DNA from: Balneolaceae bacterium
GTDB lineage: Bacteria; Bacteroidota; Rhodothermia; Balneolales; Balneolaceae
Length of the DNA: 64,000 nt
Reading direction: 5' to 3'
Assembly (NCBI GenBank): GCA_017640605.1
Contig: JAEPQH010000007.1
Coordinates: forward strand, 62,001 to 126,000
A program made the translations under genes and the position numbers. The notes beneath the pieces are model-generated. The model saw nothing but the letters and a program-made list of their open reading frames with translations, searched no databases and was not told the origin of the DNA. Shown one piece after another: positions 1 to 11,200 of this stretch (its first letter is position 1; the number at the start of each line of letters is the position of its first letter).

Positions 1-1422
1 GCCATCGAATTAACTAGTTCTGATAATCCTATATCAGGTATCAGAAGATTCGAAGTTATTGATGATAGTTTATATGTTCTTAGCTCTAGTAATGGTGTTT
101 TTGTTTACAACGACTCACAATCGAATCTCATTCAGAAATCAAGATTAAGAGGCAATCCTATATCAACAAGTGATGTAAGCTTTTTTGAAAAATGTAATAG
201 TGAATACTGGATAAGCTCCGGAAGATCCATGGTTCGAAGTGTTGAACATGATGGTTCATTCGACATTAAAGAAGAATGGTTTTCGGGAATTGGCTACGAA
301 ACCGGTATTTATAATATCGGTTGTGGTAAAGATTACGTATGGTTTTTAGAGGAAGATAAAATGATTGGCGTCCCATACGATTACACTCATGTATCTGATA
401 CCTTTCAAACAAATATCAGTCGCATTTTTGTAAACAGAGACTCACTTGTATATGGTGGTTTTGGAGAGCCTAATCAACAGCCAGTTTTCAAATATTCGGA
501 TAATGAACTCCGGTTTAGGTTTGCATCAACCTATTATAAATCAAACGAACGGAATCGATACTCTTACAAACTAGAAGGCTTCGATGAAAACTGGAGCGAT
601 TTCAGCCTCGAAACCCAAAAGGATTACACTAACATCCCTGAAGGGGAGTATGTATTCAAAGTGAAATCTAAAAATGTGTTTGGCGTAGAAGGCTCTACCG
701 ATAGTTTCGCATTTACAGTTTTGCCACCGTGGTATCGTACGTGGTGGGCGTATTTGTTATATATGATAGGATTTAGTGGTTTGATGTACACAGCGCATCG
801 AATTCGACTCAATCAATTGCTGAAAGTGGAGAGAATGCGCACAAAAATTGCCAGCGATTTACATGACGAGGTAAGTGCCACATTAACCGGAATCAGCTAT
901 TTTGCGGAAGCTGTTAAAACTGATCGAGATGAAGCGCGAAAATCTCATTTCATCAATCTGATTACCGAAAGTGCAGGCGATGCCAAGGAGAAGATCACCG
1001 ATATCGTATGGTCAATTACTCCTGAAAATGACGATTGGACGTTATTCTTTTCAAAATGTCGCCGTTATGCCTCCGATATTCTAGAATCAGCCGATATGGA
1101 GTACAATTTAAATATCACTGATACTATACACAGTGAATTGTCAATGAATGTTCGGCAACACTTGTGGATGATTTTCAAAGAGATGCTAACCAATGCGGTA
1201 CGCCATTCTAAAGCAACACAATTAGACATCATTTTTGATGTAGATAACGGGGTGCTTAAGCTGATTGTGCAAGATAATGGCCAGGGGTTTGATATCGACG
1301 CCGACCAAATGGGTAATGGAGTTACGAATATTAAAAAAAGAGCGAATGCAATAGGGGCAAAAATCTATTTTAATTCCGAACCCGAAATGGGTACGCGTTG
1401 GCGATTAGAATACAATATTTAA
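1..1422 (+). CDS. Sensor histidine kinase, 5' end outside window (propeller/Y_Y_Y type)
   Basis: The reading frame is open from base 1, so the start lies upstream and 473 residues are visible. The N-terminal part looks like the end of a two-component-regulator propeller. A Y_Y_Y-type sandwich follows (GFDENWSDF, GEYVFKVKSKNVFG) and one membrane helix near bases 745-800. The HisKA_3 dimerisation domain carries the phosphoacceptor His in SDLHDEV (codon 862-864). The HATPase part has an N box (NAVRHSKA), DNGQGF and GNGVTNIKKRA. The arrangement fits a periplasmic sensor passing a signal through the inner membrane to a NarL-type regulator, and such a regulator gene lies just downstream. The signal sensed cannot be told from this fragment. 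Confidence 0.9.
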   Translation, partial: AIELTSSDNPISGIRRFEVIDDSLYVLSSSNGVFVYNDSQSNLIQKSRLRGNPISTSDVSFFEKCNSEYWISSGRSMVRSVEHDGSFDIKEEWFSGIGYETGIYNIGCGKDYVWFLEEDKMIGVPYDYTHVSDTFQTNISRIFVNRDSLVYGGFGEPNQQPVFKYSDNELRFRFASTYYKSNERNRYSYKLEGFDENWSDFSLETQKDYTNIPEGEYVFKVKSKNVFGVEGSTDSFAFTVLPPWYRTWWAYLLYMIGFSGLMYTAHRIRLNQLLKVERMRTKIASDLHDEVSATLTGISYFAEAVKTDRDEARKSHFINLITESAGDAKEKITDIVWSITPENDDWTLFFSKCRRYASDILESADMEYNLNITDTIHSELSMNVRQHLWMIFKEMLTNAVRHSKATQLDIIFDVDNGVLKLIVQDNGQGFDIDADQMGNGVTNIKKRANAIGAKIYFNSEPEMGTRWRLEYNI

Positions 1423-1625
1423 CCACTACATTACAGACCACATATTTGTGTGGTGAAAAACTGCGCTCATACAATTATCCTGCTGCATGTCCTTCTAATT
1501 GAAGAATTAAACACAATCTTGCTCAGGTTTTTGATAGAACCTGAGTTCATTTAAATTACACGCACATGCAAACTGTAGTAATGCCCAATGCAACTCATAC
1601 CAATCAGCTTAAATGGGGGAGCACT

Positions 1626-2258
1626 TTGATTAAAGTTATTATTGTAGAGGACAACAAATATATGCGAGAGGGTTGGCAAACCTTTATCGATTATGATAAA
1701 AACCTTTGTGTGTTAAAGAGTTTTGGGTCGGTAGAGGCCGCATTAGAATCGGAAGAATTGAAAAAAACGGATGTAATCATCATGGATATCGGGTTACCCG
1801 GTATGAATGGAATTGAAGGCGTTCGGGCCATTAAAGCTACCCATCCTAAAGTGCAAATCATTATGGCCACAGTGCACGACGATAACGAGCATATTTTCGA
1901 GGCCATTAAAGCCGGTGCCGTAGGCTATCTCATGAAAAAAGTAACACCAGATGAATTGGTTGCTGCTGTTAAGGATGCCCATGAAGGAGGTTCGCCGATT
2001 ACACCCAATATTGCGCGTAAAATTATAGCTAAAATGCATGCACCCATTGTTTCTGAAGAAGAACAACTAACCGAGCGGGAACTTGAAATTTTACAGGAAT
2101 TAGCTACTGGGAAATCCTACGCTGCCATCGGGAAATCTATTTTTTTATCGGTGGATGGTGTTCGTCATCATATCCGCAATATTTATCAAAAATTACAAGT
2201 TCATTCGCGCTCAGAAGCTGTAAGTAAAGGCATCATGAAGCGATTAATTGAACCTTGA
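1626..2258 (+). CDS. NarL/LuxR-family response regulator
   Basis: The receiver domain starts at IKVIIVEDN, with the phosphoacceptor Asp in IIMDIGLPG (about residue 54) and Lys in YLMKKVTP. A LuxR-type helix-turn-helix closes the protein (LTERELEILQELATGKS, then VDGVRHHIRNIYQKL). The frame also opens at an ATG at 1566, but those 20 extra residues match no receiver domain. A TTG at 1626 has a purine-rich GGGGAG 4 nt upstream and gives a normal receiver N-terminus, so I choose it. The gene follows the sensor kinase on the same strand after a gap of about 200 nt and is its likely partner. Targets are unknown. Confidence 0.88.
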   Translation: MIKVIIVEDNKYMREGWQTFIDYDKNLCVLKSFGSVEAALESEELKKTDVIIMDIGLPGMNGIEGVRAIKATHPKVQIIMATVHDDNEHIFEAIKAGAVGYLMKKVTPDELVAAVKDAHEGGSPITPNIARKIIAKMHAPIVSEEEQLTERELEILQELATGKSYAAIGKSIFLSVDGVRHHIRNIYQKLQVHSRSEAVSKGIMKRLIEP

Positions 2259-2431
2259 ATAATTAAGTGAGCAACTATTTTTTTTATTAAAAAGCTTTAA
2301 TTATAATTCGCCCGTTGTTGAAAAAATTACCTATCTCTGTGCTTTGTTGAGGTAATTCAAGGAAGTACTTTTGAAGATTTGGTTATCGGCCAACGGCTTA
2401 AGGGAATCTATCAAACACACCTAGTCAATAT

Positions 2432-5400
2432 ATGAAGTACTTCTACCATCTCCTGTCTGCAGGTTTATTCGCAATCCTGTGTACATTCACCACTCTCAAT
2501 GCACAAACAACTGTTAGCGGTGCAATAACTTCTAACACTAATTGGACACTTGCTAACAGTCCATACCAGATAACCGCTGATTTAACAATAGATGCGGGGG
2601 CCATTCTTACCATAGAGCCCGGTGTTACCGTTCAATTTGATTCTGGAACATCAATGTTTGTTAATGGAGGTTTAGTTGCAGATGGTTCATCCGGTAATGA
2701 AATCTTATTCACCTCAAGCTCAGGATCACCTGCTGCAGGGGATTGGGGAACAGTGCGATTATCCAGCACAACTAATGTTGGTTCGGTTATCGATCACGTA
2801 ATTATGGAATATGGGGGAGCTGGAGCTGGCGGTGCATTGCTTTCTTACACCACAGGCGCATTCTCAGTAGATATTTCGAATAGTGAGTTTCGATACTCAA
2901 GTCTTCATGGCGTAGATTTACGTGTTTCTAATCCGGATATCACCAATTCCGATTTTCATAACAATGGTGGATACGGTATTTACACCGATTTCTCTTTAAG
3001 CTTTACGGTAGATTCAAGTAGATCGGCCTTAAATACCCAAGGTGGTATTCGTGTGCCATCAAACGCTGAAGCTTCGATTACGGCCAGTAGAATTGACTCA
3101 AACGGAGTAGGTATTCTTATCGATAATGGTGCGTCGCCAACTATTACAAATAACAATATCCGAGGGAATGCTACCGGTATTCGAATTATTCAGGCCGGTT
3201 CAACTTCTCCTCTAATCGAAGACAATACCATTGCCGGAAACACAGATTGGGGATTAAACAATCTTGGTACCGCAGCTGTAAAAGCTGAGTATAATTTCTG
3301 GGGAAAAAGATCAGGACCAACAAACTTGACAAATCCAGCAGGTATCGGAGATAAGGTTAGCGATAATGTTGATTTCGATCCATGGTTAGGGGATTCCGCA
3401 ACTTTAGCCATCAAAGAAGTGACAACAAATCCGGTAGACGGCGATATCTGGTATGCAGATACAGTTTATGTTATCAAAAATAATATCACACTACCGGTTA
3501 GTTCTACCATTACTATTCGTCCCGGTACGAATATTAAGTTTGATGGAAATTACCAGTTCAGAATAGATGGTACAATGATTGCTGATGGTACTGCCGACAG
3601 TGTAATTGCCTTCACCAGTATAAAAGATGATGTGTATGGCGGTGATACCAATGGGGATGCAAGAGCTTCAGCACCTTCAAAAGGGGATTGGAATTATGTG
3701 TTTCTAAGTAATACGGGTACTTCTTCAGTATTGGATTATGTAAATATCAGATATGCGGGATCCTCTCAAAGCGCACTACTTATTCAAAGCACCAATGTTC
3801 AGTTATCCAATCTTTTTGTGGATAATAATTTCAGGACAGGTATTCAATTATCAGCTGTACCGGATAATTTTAAAAACATTGTATCGAATGCGAATGGAAA
3901 CCATGGGTTCTATATCCAAAATGGCGTGGATATTAAGAATGTAGTTGCTCAAAGAAATGCTCAAAGTGGTTTGTTCTTATCCGTTGAATACAACAATTTT
4001 TCAGTAACCATCGACAGTTCTGAATTCTCTTTTAATAATCAGGATGGGGTAACGGTGTCAGGCAAATATATATCTACAGCTGGTGGTAGACTAGATTCAC
4101 TTACCAACTCTACGATTTCTAATAATAAACGAGATGGTTTTGCAGCCAATAATGCCTTTAACGATAAATTCTACTTTAGCAATAATACCGTTGAATCAAA
4201 TGCTCGCGATGGGGCAACGTTCTTCAGTAAAGATACCGACCAATCATCCACGTTTATTTTTGATAACACTTTTAATGATAACGGTGAAGTTGGGTTAAGA
4301 ACCACATCGGCTCGTATCTACGGGAATTCGTTTGATGGTAATCGTAGCAATTTAGGAGTTTGGGGAAATCTCGGATATAATTACACGAACCCGGTAGGTG
4401 GATTAGATGACAATGTGTTTGGTTCGAGTACTTTTGGGAAAGCTATTGAGTTAATCGATAACGACCTTGAAGGAACCTTACAGGCCGATTTACCACTACA
4501 GCTGGCAGGAGGTGCTTACTTATTTAGAGACCAAAGTGGGCATAGTGTTGAAGCATCGGATACCTTAACTATCCAACCGGGTGCAATTGTTAAGTTCGGC
4601 TCGTTTGGCTCAGGCCATAATTTCTCAGTGAATGGTGTTCTGAATATAGATGCCAATAATGCCGAACCGGTTATTTTTACCAGTCACAGAGATGATCGTT
4701 TCGGTGGACAAACAACTGCAGTTACGGATACTATTTCTGCTAAAAGAGGAGATTTTTACGGTTTATCATTAAACACAAGTGGTGCAAATAAGGCAGAAGA
4801 ATCTATCATCCGAAACTTACATGTGTACTATGGATCTGACGCCATTTATGCGAACGGTGGCGAAACTTTCGTAAACGAGTTTGACAGCTTACACATTCAA
4901 TATTCAAGTGGTAATGGTTTATACTTATTGGATGTTAATCTCATCGTAAATAACTCTTTGATAGAAGATAATCGTAGAGGTATCTATGGGGGATCGTATC
5001 GCTCGTCTTTACCGGCAGCTGAATTGCGACTACGAAACACTGTGGTTCGAAATAACAGTTTTGAAGGTGTATTATCTACTACTTTTATCGGGGGAGCAAG
5101 TGCAGTTCCATTCTTGATTAAAGAGATCACAAATTCTAATATTTCAAGTAATGGTTATGAAGGTGCTAATCTTATCAGCCCAAAGGCAGCAGTTTCTATC
5201 ATCGGGAATACTTTTGATGCAAATGGTAGGCACGGACTAAGAATCTTCCATCGCGACATGGACAAAGAGGATATTTCGATTGCTGGGAATGTGTTCTCGA
5301 ATAATGGTGGATCCGGTGTCCGTACATCTGCCGCAAAATTCATCGACAACACTTTTACCAATAACGAATTTGGTATTTCACAGCATGGTAAACTCGGCTA

Positions 5401-8200
5401 CCGCTATGTGGATGAAATCGGTGTTGATGGTAACGTATTCACCGATAATACTTACAATAATGCTATCGAGCTGTATGGTGACTTTCTAAGTGATACTCTA
5501 AGCACTGTTTTCCCTGCACAAATTACGTCCGGAACGTATATGTTTTCAAAAAGAGGATTGAGTTCCTGGAGATCAGTTGCTGCAGGTGATAGTTTGATCA
5601 TCAACCCTGGTGTAATCATGAAAATGGGTCATGATGATAAACCTGATTTCCAGGTTCAAGGATATTTGGAAGCAATTGGTACAGAATCAGATCCTATTAC
5701 CTTTACCAGTTATCGTGATCATACAATCGGCGGTAAAGTTACTCCTGCTAGTGATACTACCACAGCTAAACGTGGAGATTGGTTCTACTTATATCTCAAT
5801 CCATCCACAAGTGGTGGTAACAATGCGAAATATTCAAAATTTGAGCATGTGGATTTCAAGTATGGGGAACATGCGTTTTACTTTTCAGGATCGCCAAGTG
5901 AAGGTATGGTTACACCAATTAAGAACGTAACTATTGATCAAATGAACAGTCATGGACTATTTACTATTGAGACTAGCATGACTTTAGACAGTGTGAGTAT
6001 TACCAATGTGAGATATGATGGGTTTTCTGCAGCTAGCTATACTGCCGACAAAAACAGTGCGCCAAGTGTAAGGATTTTGAATTCATACATCGCTAATAAT
6101 GGTCGCCATGGGATTTATACAACCAGTTATACTGGGTCAGCAAATAGAACACCTTATTTTGTTCGACAATTATCGAATACAGAAATTGTTAACAACGGAG
6201 GCAATGGGGTTGAGGCGTTGAATATTGCTAACCCTATGACTTATCAATTCAACCAAATTGATGGGAATGGTGGTAACGGACTGTTTGTGACACATTCCAA
6301 CATCGCAACTGAGGATACGGTGTTAACCATTACTTCAAACAAAATCACCAATAATGGAGGAATGGGTATCGCAAGTTCCAGAGCGATTATCGTTTCAGAT
6401 ACGCTGGAAGGAAATAAGTATCCAATTGGTATTACTGGTGCATTAAGTAAACCCGGTACGGTAAATGATCAGGGTAATTATTATCAGGATAATGTAATTC
6501 TAAACCATACAGTTGACAGTTCAACCGTAGTATTCGGTAATGTGAAAGGAATCCTCGGTGGAACCAAACCAACCGGTTATACCAATGATCTCTATATTAT
6601 GGATTATAGTGTGCCACGCGGTACTAGCAATGCCACTGTATATGTAGCCAATACTGATACCTTAACCATTAAGCCCGGTGTGGTAATCAAAAGTAACAAC
6701 AATTCAAGAATGCGGGTTGATGGTAAGCTCTACTCTATTGGTGAATTTGATGACAAAATTGTCTTCACCTCCATCGAAGATGATACCTATTTAGGCAATA
6801 CCAATGCTGATACTACCGGAATTCTACCAAGTAAGAATGATTGGTCGTACATCGAATTAAATGGCATTGGAACGGATAGTTCCATCGTAAAAAATACCAT
6901 TGTACGATATGCTAATTTTGGTATCTACTTCAGAAACTCAGATGCCCTTGTTGATTCATCATCCTTATCTAATTCGAATTATGGGATGTATTTTGAAGGA
7001 GACTCAGACCCAACGGTTCGATCTTCTGATATTCACAGCAATACGAACGGTTCTATTGCATACAACACTTCAAGTCCACTTCTGCACTTGAATAACTTCT
7101 ACAACAATACCAATTATGCCTTATATAATGCAACTAGCCCAGCGCAGGATATTGTAGCAGAAAATAACTACTGGGGCGATCCTTCCGGTCCATTTGTTGA
7201 TAACGGTCCGGACTTAAATGTGAACGGACAAGGTGATCGCATAAACGTAGCAAGTGGTTCTGTTGATTACCGACCATATCTGGTTGGAAGAAATGGAATA
7301 CTGCTGGGTGATGTAACCATCAACGGAACGATTTCGGCTTTTGATGCTTCTAAAATTCTGCTTCATGTAGTTGGATTAGACATTCTAACCGGCAACAATT
7401 TGGCTGCTGGTGATGTGACCGGAAATGGTACGGTTTCTTCGATGGATGCCTCACTCGTACTTCAATATGTAGTGGGTATTATTAGTGGATTCCCGGGACA
7501 GGGTAAAATCGTTGTACCTGAGCCACAAAATATGATGGCTCTAAACTACGAAGACACAGATGCCTTCACCGACATCATTTACAATCACAAAGGAAAGTTT
7601 GATTTCTACGGTGCCGAAATGGAAGTACTTCTTCCTGAAGGTTTAATTGATAATGTAGAGTTGGCAAATTCATCCTTTGCAGATCATATTGAGTTAACCT
7701 TTAATCAGGTAGGCGATACTTTACGTATTGCCATGGCAACGGCAAAACCTATCCGAAAGGCCGGAGATATAGGAAATATTCGCCTGCATTACAGTGATGA
7801 CGCTACCTCATCAGACCTGAGTGGACAGATTAAATATCACCGCTTTACTGCAAACGAGATTAATCTGACAGAATTTGTGAACGAAAATTATACATCGGAA
7901 GAAGTAGAGAATCTGATTCCGAAAGAATTTGCATTGAATCAGAATTATCCGAATCCGTTTAACCCGTCCACGAATATCAGTTATCAATTACCCGCCGATG
8001 CCAAAGTACAAGTACAGGTATACAATATGCTTGGGCAGTTAGTGCAAACGCTGGTGGATGATAATCAAAAAGCGGGTGTATACAATTTGAGATGGGATGC
8101 ATCCACATTCAGCTCGGGAACCTATTTACTGCGAATCGAAGTGCGAGGCGAAGACAATCAGAATTACTCTCAGATACGGAAAATGCTTCTTATCAAGTAA
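2432..8200 (+). CDS. Giant secreted beta-helix protein with dockerin and T9SS sorting domain
   Basis: This 1922-residue protein has a Sec signal peptide (cleavage near LNAQ, residue 24). Most of the length is right-handed parallel beta-helix (NosD/pectate-lyase-like) in five modules. Each module opens with a strand set of the type DTLTIxPGxxxKF...VxGxLxAxG, near residues 50, 350, 706, 1049 and 1406. Residues about 1623-1690 form a type I dockerin: two Ca-binding repeats (GDVTINGTISAFDASKIL and GDVTGNGTVSSMDASLVL). A cohesin-like beta domain follows (about 1695-1815). The C-terminal T9SS domain has NYPNPFNPST and ends KMLLIK. It is probably exported and held at or released from the cell surface. 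The next gene encodes cohesin-like domains, which suggests a partner. No catalytic residues were identified. Confidence 0.85.
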   Translation: MKYFYHLLSAGLFAILCTFTTLNAQTTVSGAITSNTNWTLANSPYQITADLTIDAGAILTIEPGVTVQFDSGTSMFVNGGLVADGSSGNEILFTSSSGSPAAGDWGTVRLSSTTNVGSVIDHVIMEYGGAGAGGALLSYTTGAFSVDISNSEFRYSSLHGVDLRVSNPDITNSDFHNNGGYGIYTDFSLSFTVDSSRSALNTQGGIRVPSNAEASITASRIDSNGVGILIDNGASPTITNNNIRGNATGIRIIQAGSTSPLIEDNTIAGNTDWGLNNLGTAAVKAEYNFWGKRSGPTNLTNPAGIGDKVSDNVDFDPWLGDSATLAIKEVTTNPVDGDIWYADTVYVIKNNITLPVSSTITIRPGTNIKFDGNYQFRIDGTMIADGTADSVIAFTSIKDDVYGGDTNGDARASAPSKGDWNYVFLSNTGTSSVLDYVNIRYAGSSQSALLIQSTNVQLSNLFVDNNFRTGIQLSAVPDNFKNIVSNANGNHGFYIQNGVDIKNVVAQRNAQSGLFLSVEYNNFSVTIDSSEFSFNNQDGVTVSGKYISTAGGRLDSLTNSTISNNKRDGFAANNAFNDKFYFSNNTVESNARDGATFFSKDTDQSSTFIFDNTFNDNGEVGLRTTSARIYGNSFDGNRSNLGVWGNLGYNYTNPVGGLDDNVFGSSTFGKAIELIDNDLEGTLQADLPLQLAGGAYLFRDQSGHSVEASDTLTIQPGAIVKFGSFGSGHNFSVNGVLNIDANNAEPVIFTSHRDDRFGGQTTAVTDTISAKRGDFYGLSLNTSGANKAEESIIRNLHVYYGSDAIYANGGETFVNEFDSLHIQYSSGNGLYLLDVNLIVNNSLIEDNRRGIYGGSYRSSLPAAELRLRNTVVRNNSFEGVLSTTFIGGASAVPFLIKEITNSNISSNGYEGANLISPKAAVSIIGNTFDANGRHGLRIFHRDMDKEDISIAGNVFSNNGGSGVRTSAAKFIDNTFTNNEFGISQHGKLGYRYVDEIGVDGNVFTDNTYNNAIELYGDFLSDTLSTVFPAQITSGTYMFSKRGLSSWRSVAAGDSLIINPGVIMKMGHDDKPDFQVQGYLEAIGTESDPITFTSYRDHTIGGKVTPASDTTTAKRGDWFYLYLNPSTSGGNNAKYSKFEHVDFKYGEHAFYFSGSPSEGMVTPIKNVTIDQMNSHGLFTIETSMTLDSVSITNVRYDGFSAASYTADKNSAPSVRILNSYIANNGRHGIYTTSYTGSANRTPYFVRQLSNTEIVNNGGNGVEALNIANPMTYQFNQIDGNGGNGLFVTHSNIATEDTVLTITSNKITNNGGMGIASSRAIIVSDTLEGNKYPIGITGALSKPGTVNDQGNYYQDNVILNHTVDSSTVVFGNVKGILGGTKPTGYTNDLYIMDYSVPRGTSNATVYVANTDTLTIKPGVVIKSNNNSRMRVDGKLYSIGEFDDKIVFTSIEDDTYLGNTNADTTGILPSKNDWSYIELNGIGTDSSIVKNTIVRYANFGIYFRNSDALVDSSSLSNSNYGMYFEGDSDPTVRSSDIHSNTNGSIAYNTSSPLLHLNNFYNNTNYALYNATSPAQDIVAENNYWGDPSGPFVDNGPDLNVNGQGDRINVASGSVDYRPYLVGRNGILLGDVTINGTISAFDASKILLHVVGLDILTGNNLAAGDVTGNGTVSSMDASLVLQYVVGIISGFPGQGKIVVPEPQNMMALNYEDTDAFTDIIYNHKGKFDFYGAEMEVLLPEGLIDNVELANSSFADHIELTFNQVGDTLRIAMATAKPIRKAGDIGNIRLHYSDDATSSDLSGQIKYHRFTANEINLTEFVNENYTSEEVENLIPKEFALNQNYPNPFNPSTNISYQLPADAKVQVQVYNMLGQLVQTLVDDNQKAGVYNLRWDASTFSSGTYLLRIEVRGEDNQNYSQIRKMLLIK

Positions 8201-8235
8201 GTGAGCGCTATCTGTAATCTCTAAATGGAGTAATT

Positions 8236-11200
8236 ATGTATTTAATTAAACAAAAAACCTTAACGTGGAAGCTGCTGTTCGCACTGATTTTTAGTGGGCT
8301 GTCGGTTTCTGCGATGGCACAGGATGTAAATATTTCTGTGTCGGATACCGCCGCAATTGCAGGGGAAACCATTTTGGTACCTCTGCAAATATCAGCTATA
8401 GATGCATCAGATGCCGTTATATCCGGTACCTTTAAATTTTCGACCAACGAAAGTATTTTTGAAATTATTGGTTTTGATAAAACCGGAACCTTACTCGAAA
8501 ATACCTCAAACGTATTTTACAATGTGGGAACTAATACTTTGGCGTTTGCAGGTACGGATACATTAGTTGGCGAAGGTACTCTCATAAACCTGAGAGTGAA
8601 AGCCAAAGATGAGGCCAATTATTTTCAGTTCACGGATGTGAGTTTTACCGAAGCTTCGTTGAACGAAGGGAATCCATCGGTGAATGCAACCGGAGCTCGT
8701 TGGACGATTAAAGGAATTCAGATTAACCCACGTTCTTCCAATATTTTCATTCTGGAAGGAGATTCTCTGCAATTCAACCTGACAGGAAATGTTGTAGAAC
8801 CGGTTAGTTGGTCGGTCACCGATACTACGATTGGTACGATCGATTCAAATGGTCTTTTCGCTGCCAAAACCTTTGGTCAAGTTCAGGTTAAAGCCGTAGA
8901 TGGGCAGGGACTCCGAGACTCAACCGCATTCTTTCGTGTGCAACCTTCCACATTATCTGATTTATCAGTAACCATTCCTGATACTGCTGTACGACAAACT
9001 AAAGATATTTCGCTCCCAATTTATATCAGTGATGTTACAGGATTGGAAGTATTATCTGCTGAAGTTCAGGTTAATTATAATCAGAATTTCCTCACGCTGA
9101 ATGGAGTTTCATCTACAGGTACGATTACTGAGAATTGGGGACAACCAACCATTAATAGTGAAACAGGTTCGGTAAAAATTGCATCAGCAGGTACTGATAC
9201 CCTAGAAGGTTCCGGGGTTTTGTATTACCTGAATTTTACAGTGAAAGATATCGGAACGGGTAGTTTCCCAATCAATTTTGTGTATGCAAATCTCAATGAG
9301 GATTTCAGCATAGATCTGAATAACGGCACATTTACTGTGTTGGCGAAACCTACCATCGATGTAAATTTTCCGGATACTGCGATAAGTATCGGCCAAAGCA
9401 TCGATTTTGGAGTAACGGGTGGAAATGGAACCGCACCGTATACATGGCAGGTTGACGATTCTAACATCGCCACTATTAATGCTACTACCGGAACTCTTAC
9501 GGGGGTTAGTAGGGGAGATGTGCTCGTTAATGCCATTGATGACGAAGGGTTTTTATCTGCAGGAATTAATGTGCGTGTTAACGACTTTGATGCCACGCTA
9601 GACTCATTAACCGCTATCTATCCGGATACCATTGAAGTGGCACTTCGAACAGGCGACCTAAGTCCGTTTAACGTGCTTTCTTATCAGGCTGAGATTGATT
9701 TTGACACCACAAAACTGGAATTCGTAGGTCTTGATTTGACGGATACTCAAAGTGAAAATGCTAGTGTAGAAGCTACCGTTGAGACTAATCTAAGTATTGC
9801 ATCAGCAGGAACCAGCTTCTTAGGTGGAATAGATCCTTTAGTCATAGTACGGTTTGCCCAGAAAGATGCAATTCAACACCTAGATGTACTCGAGCTAGAT
9901 TTAAAATATCTCACATTTGACGAACCGGGACCTAATGTGCCAACAACATCACCACTCCCGGGCATTCTGGATATCATCAAAATTGATCCGCCTGAAACTC
10001 CGGTGTTAATTAGTCCGGCTGATCTGGCCTTTGATCAGGATACAACTATTTTATTCGAGTGGGGTGCATCAGCAAGAGCGGATGACTACACATTTGAACT
10101 GGCAAGTGATTCATTATTCAGCACAATTGTAACCGACCACTCCTTACCCGGAACACAGTTTTTAGTTGACTCACTTGATTACTTAACCACTTATTTCTGG
10201 AGAGTAAAAGCGTCAAACCTTGGCGGGGAATCAACTTGGAGTGATACTCTTAAATTTACCACGATCATAGAAAAACCGGAGATTCCAACTCTGGTTCAGC
10301 CTGCTGATGCCATTACTAAAGCAGATACCAGCCTTACATTTGGCTGGAATGCAAGTCTGAGAGCAGATGCCTATGTGTTTCAAGTATCGAAATTGTCCGA
10401 CTTCTCTACGCTGGAATTTTCAACACCGGTATTTGACACTACCTACACACAAGATGGATTGGAGTTTCTTACCAATTATTATTGGAGAGTAAAAGCGACA
10501 AATAATGGTGGGGAAAGTGACTTTAGCGCCGTTCAATCATTTGAAACGAAAGCGGTACCGGCCAAAACACCGGGACTACTACTTCCTGCCATGTCGGAGA
10601 CTGATACGGATACTACGATTGATTTACAATGGACAAGTGCGGCAGGTGCCATTTCCTATGAATATCAGCTGTCTGCCGACGCCGGATTTAGTTCAATTAT
10701 TAGTGAGGCAAATACCGGAGCAGATACTTCTGTCACTGTAAATGATCTGAATTATTTGACACAGTATTTCTGGAGAGTTCGAACTATTGGTGCCCAGGAT
10801 ACCTCGGCCTATTCAGGAACCTTTAGTTTTACCACGAAAATTGAAAAGCCTGCAGTACCAACTTTAATTGATCCAGCCGATGGAGAAGACCGTCTTTCCG
10901 TGAATCCAACGCTGAGTTGGAACACCGCTGCCCGTGCGGACGAATATCAATTACAAGTTGCCACCGATGCAGGATTTTCTACGCTTATCGTGGACGATAC
11001 CACATCGGATACTTCATACTCGGTAACAGGATTGGAGCACCTCACGGAGTATTTCTGGAGAGTGAAAGCATCCAATAGCACCGGCGAGAGTGCATTCAGC
11101 ACGGTATTTAGTTTCGAAACCAAAGCTGTGGATGCGACTATTCCTCTGTTACTTCAACCAGCAATTTCGGAAACCAACACCGATACTTCAGTAACTCTAA

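Noticed and set aside
1437-1454. Hairpin ACCACA/TGTGGT after the kinase gene as a terminator
   Set aside because: Only six pairs and no T run; the regulator gene probably shares the transcript.
8208-8447. 79-residue minus-strand frame at the start of the cohesin gene
   Set aside because: Lies opposite a signal peptide and first domain with no family match of its own.
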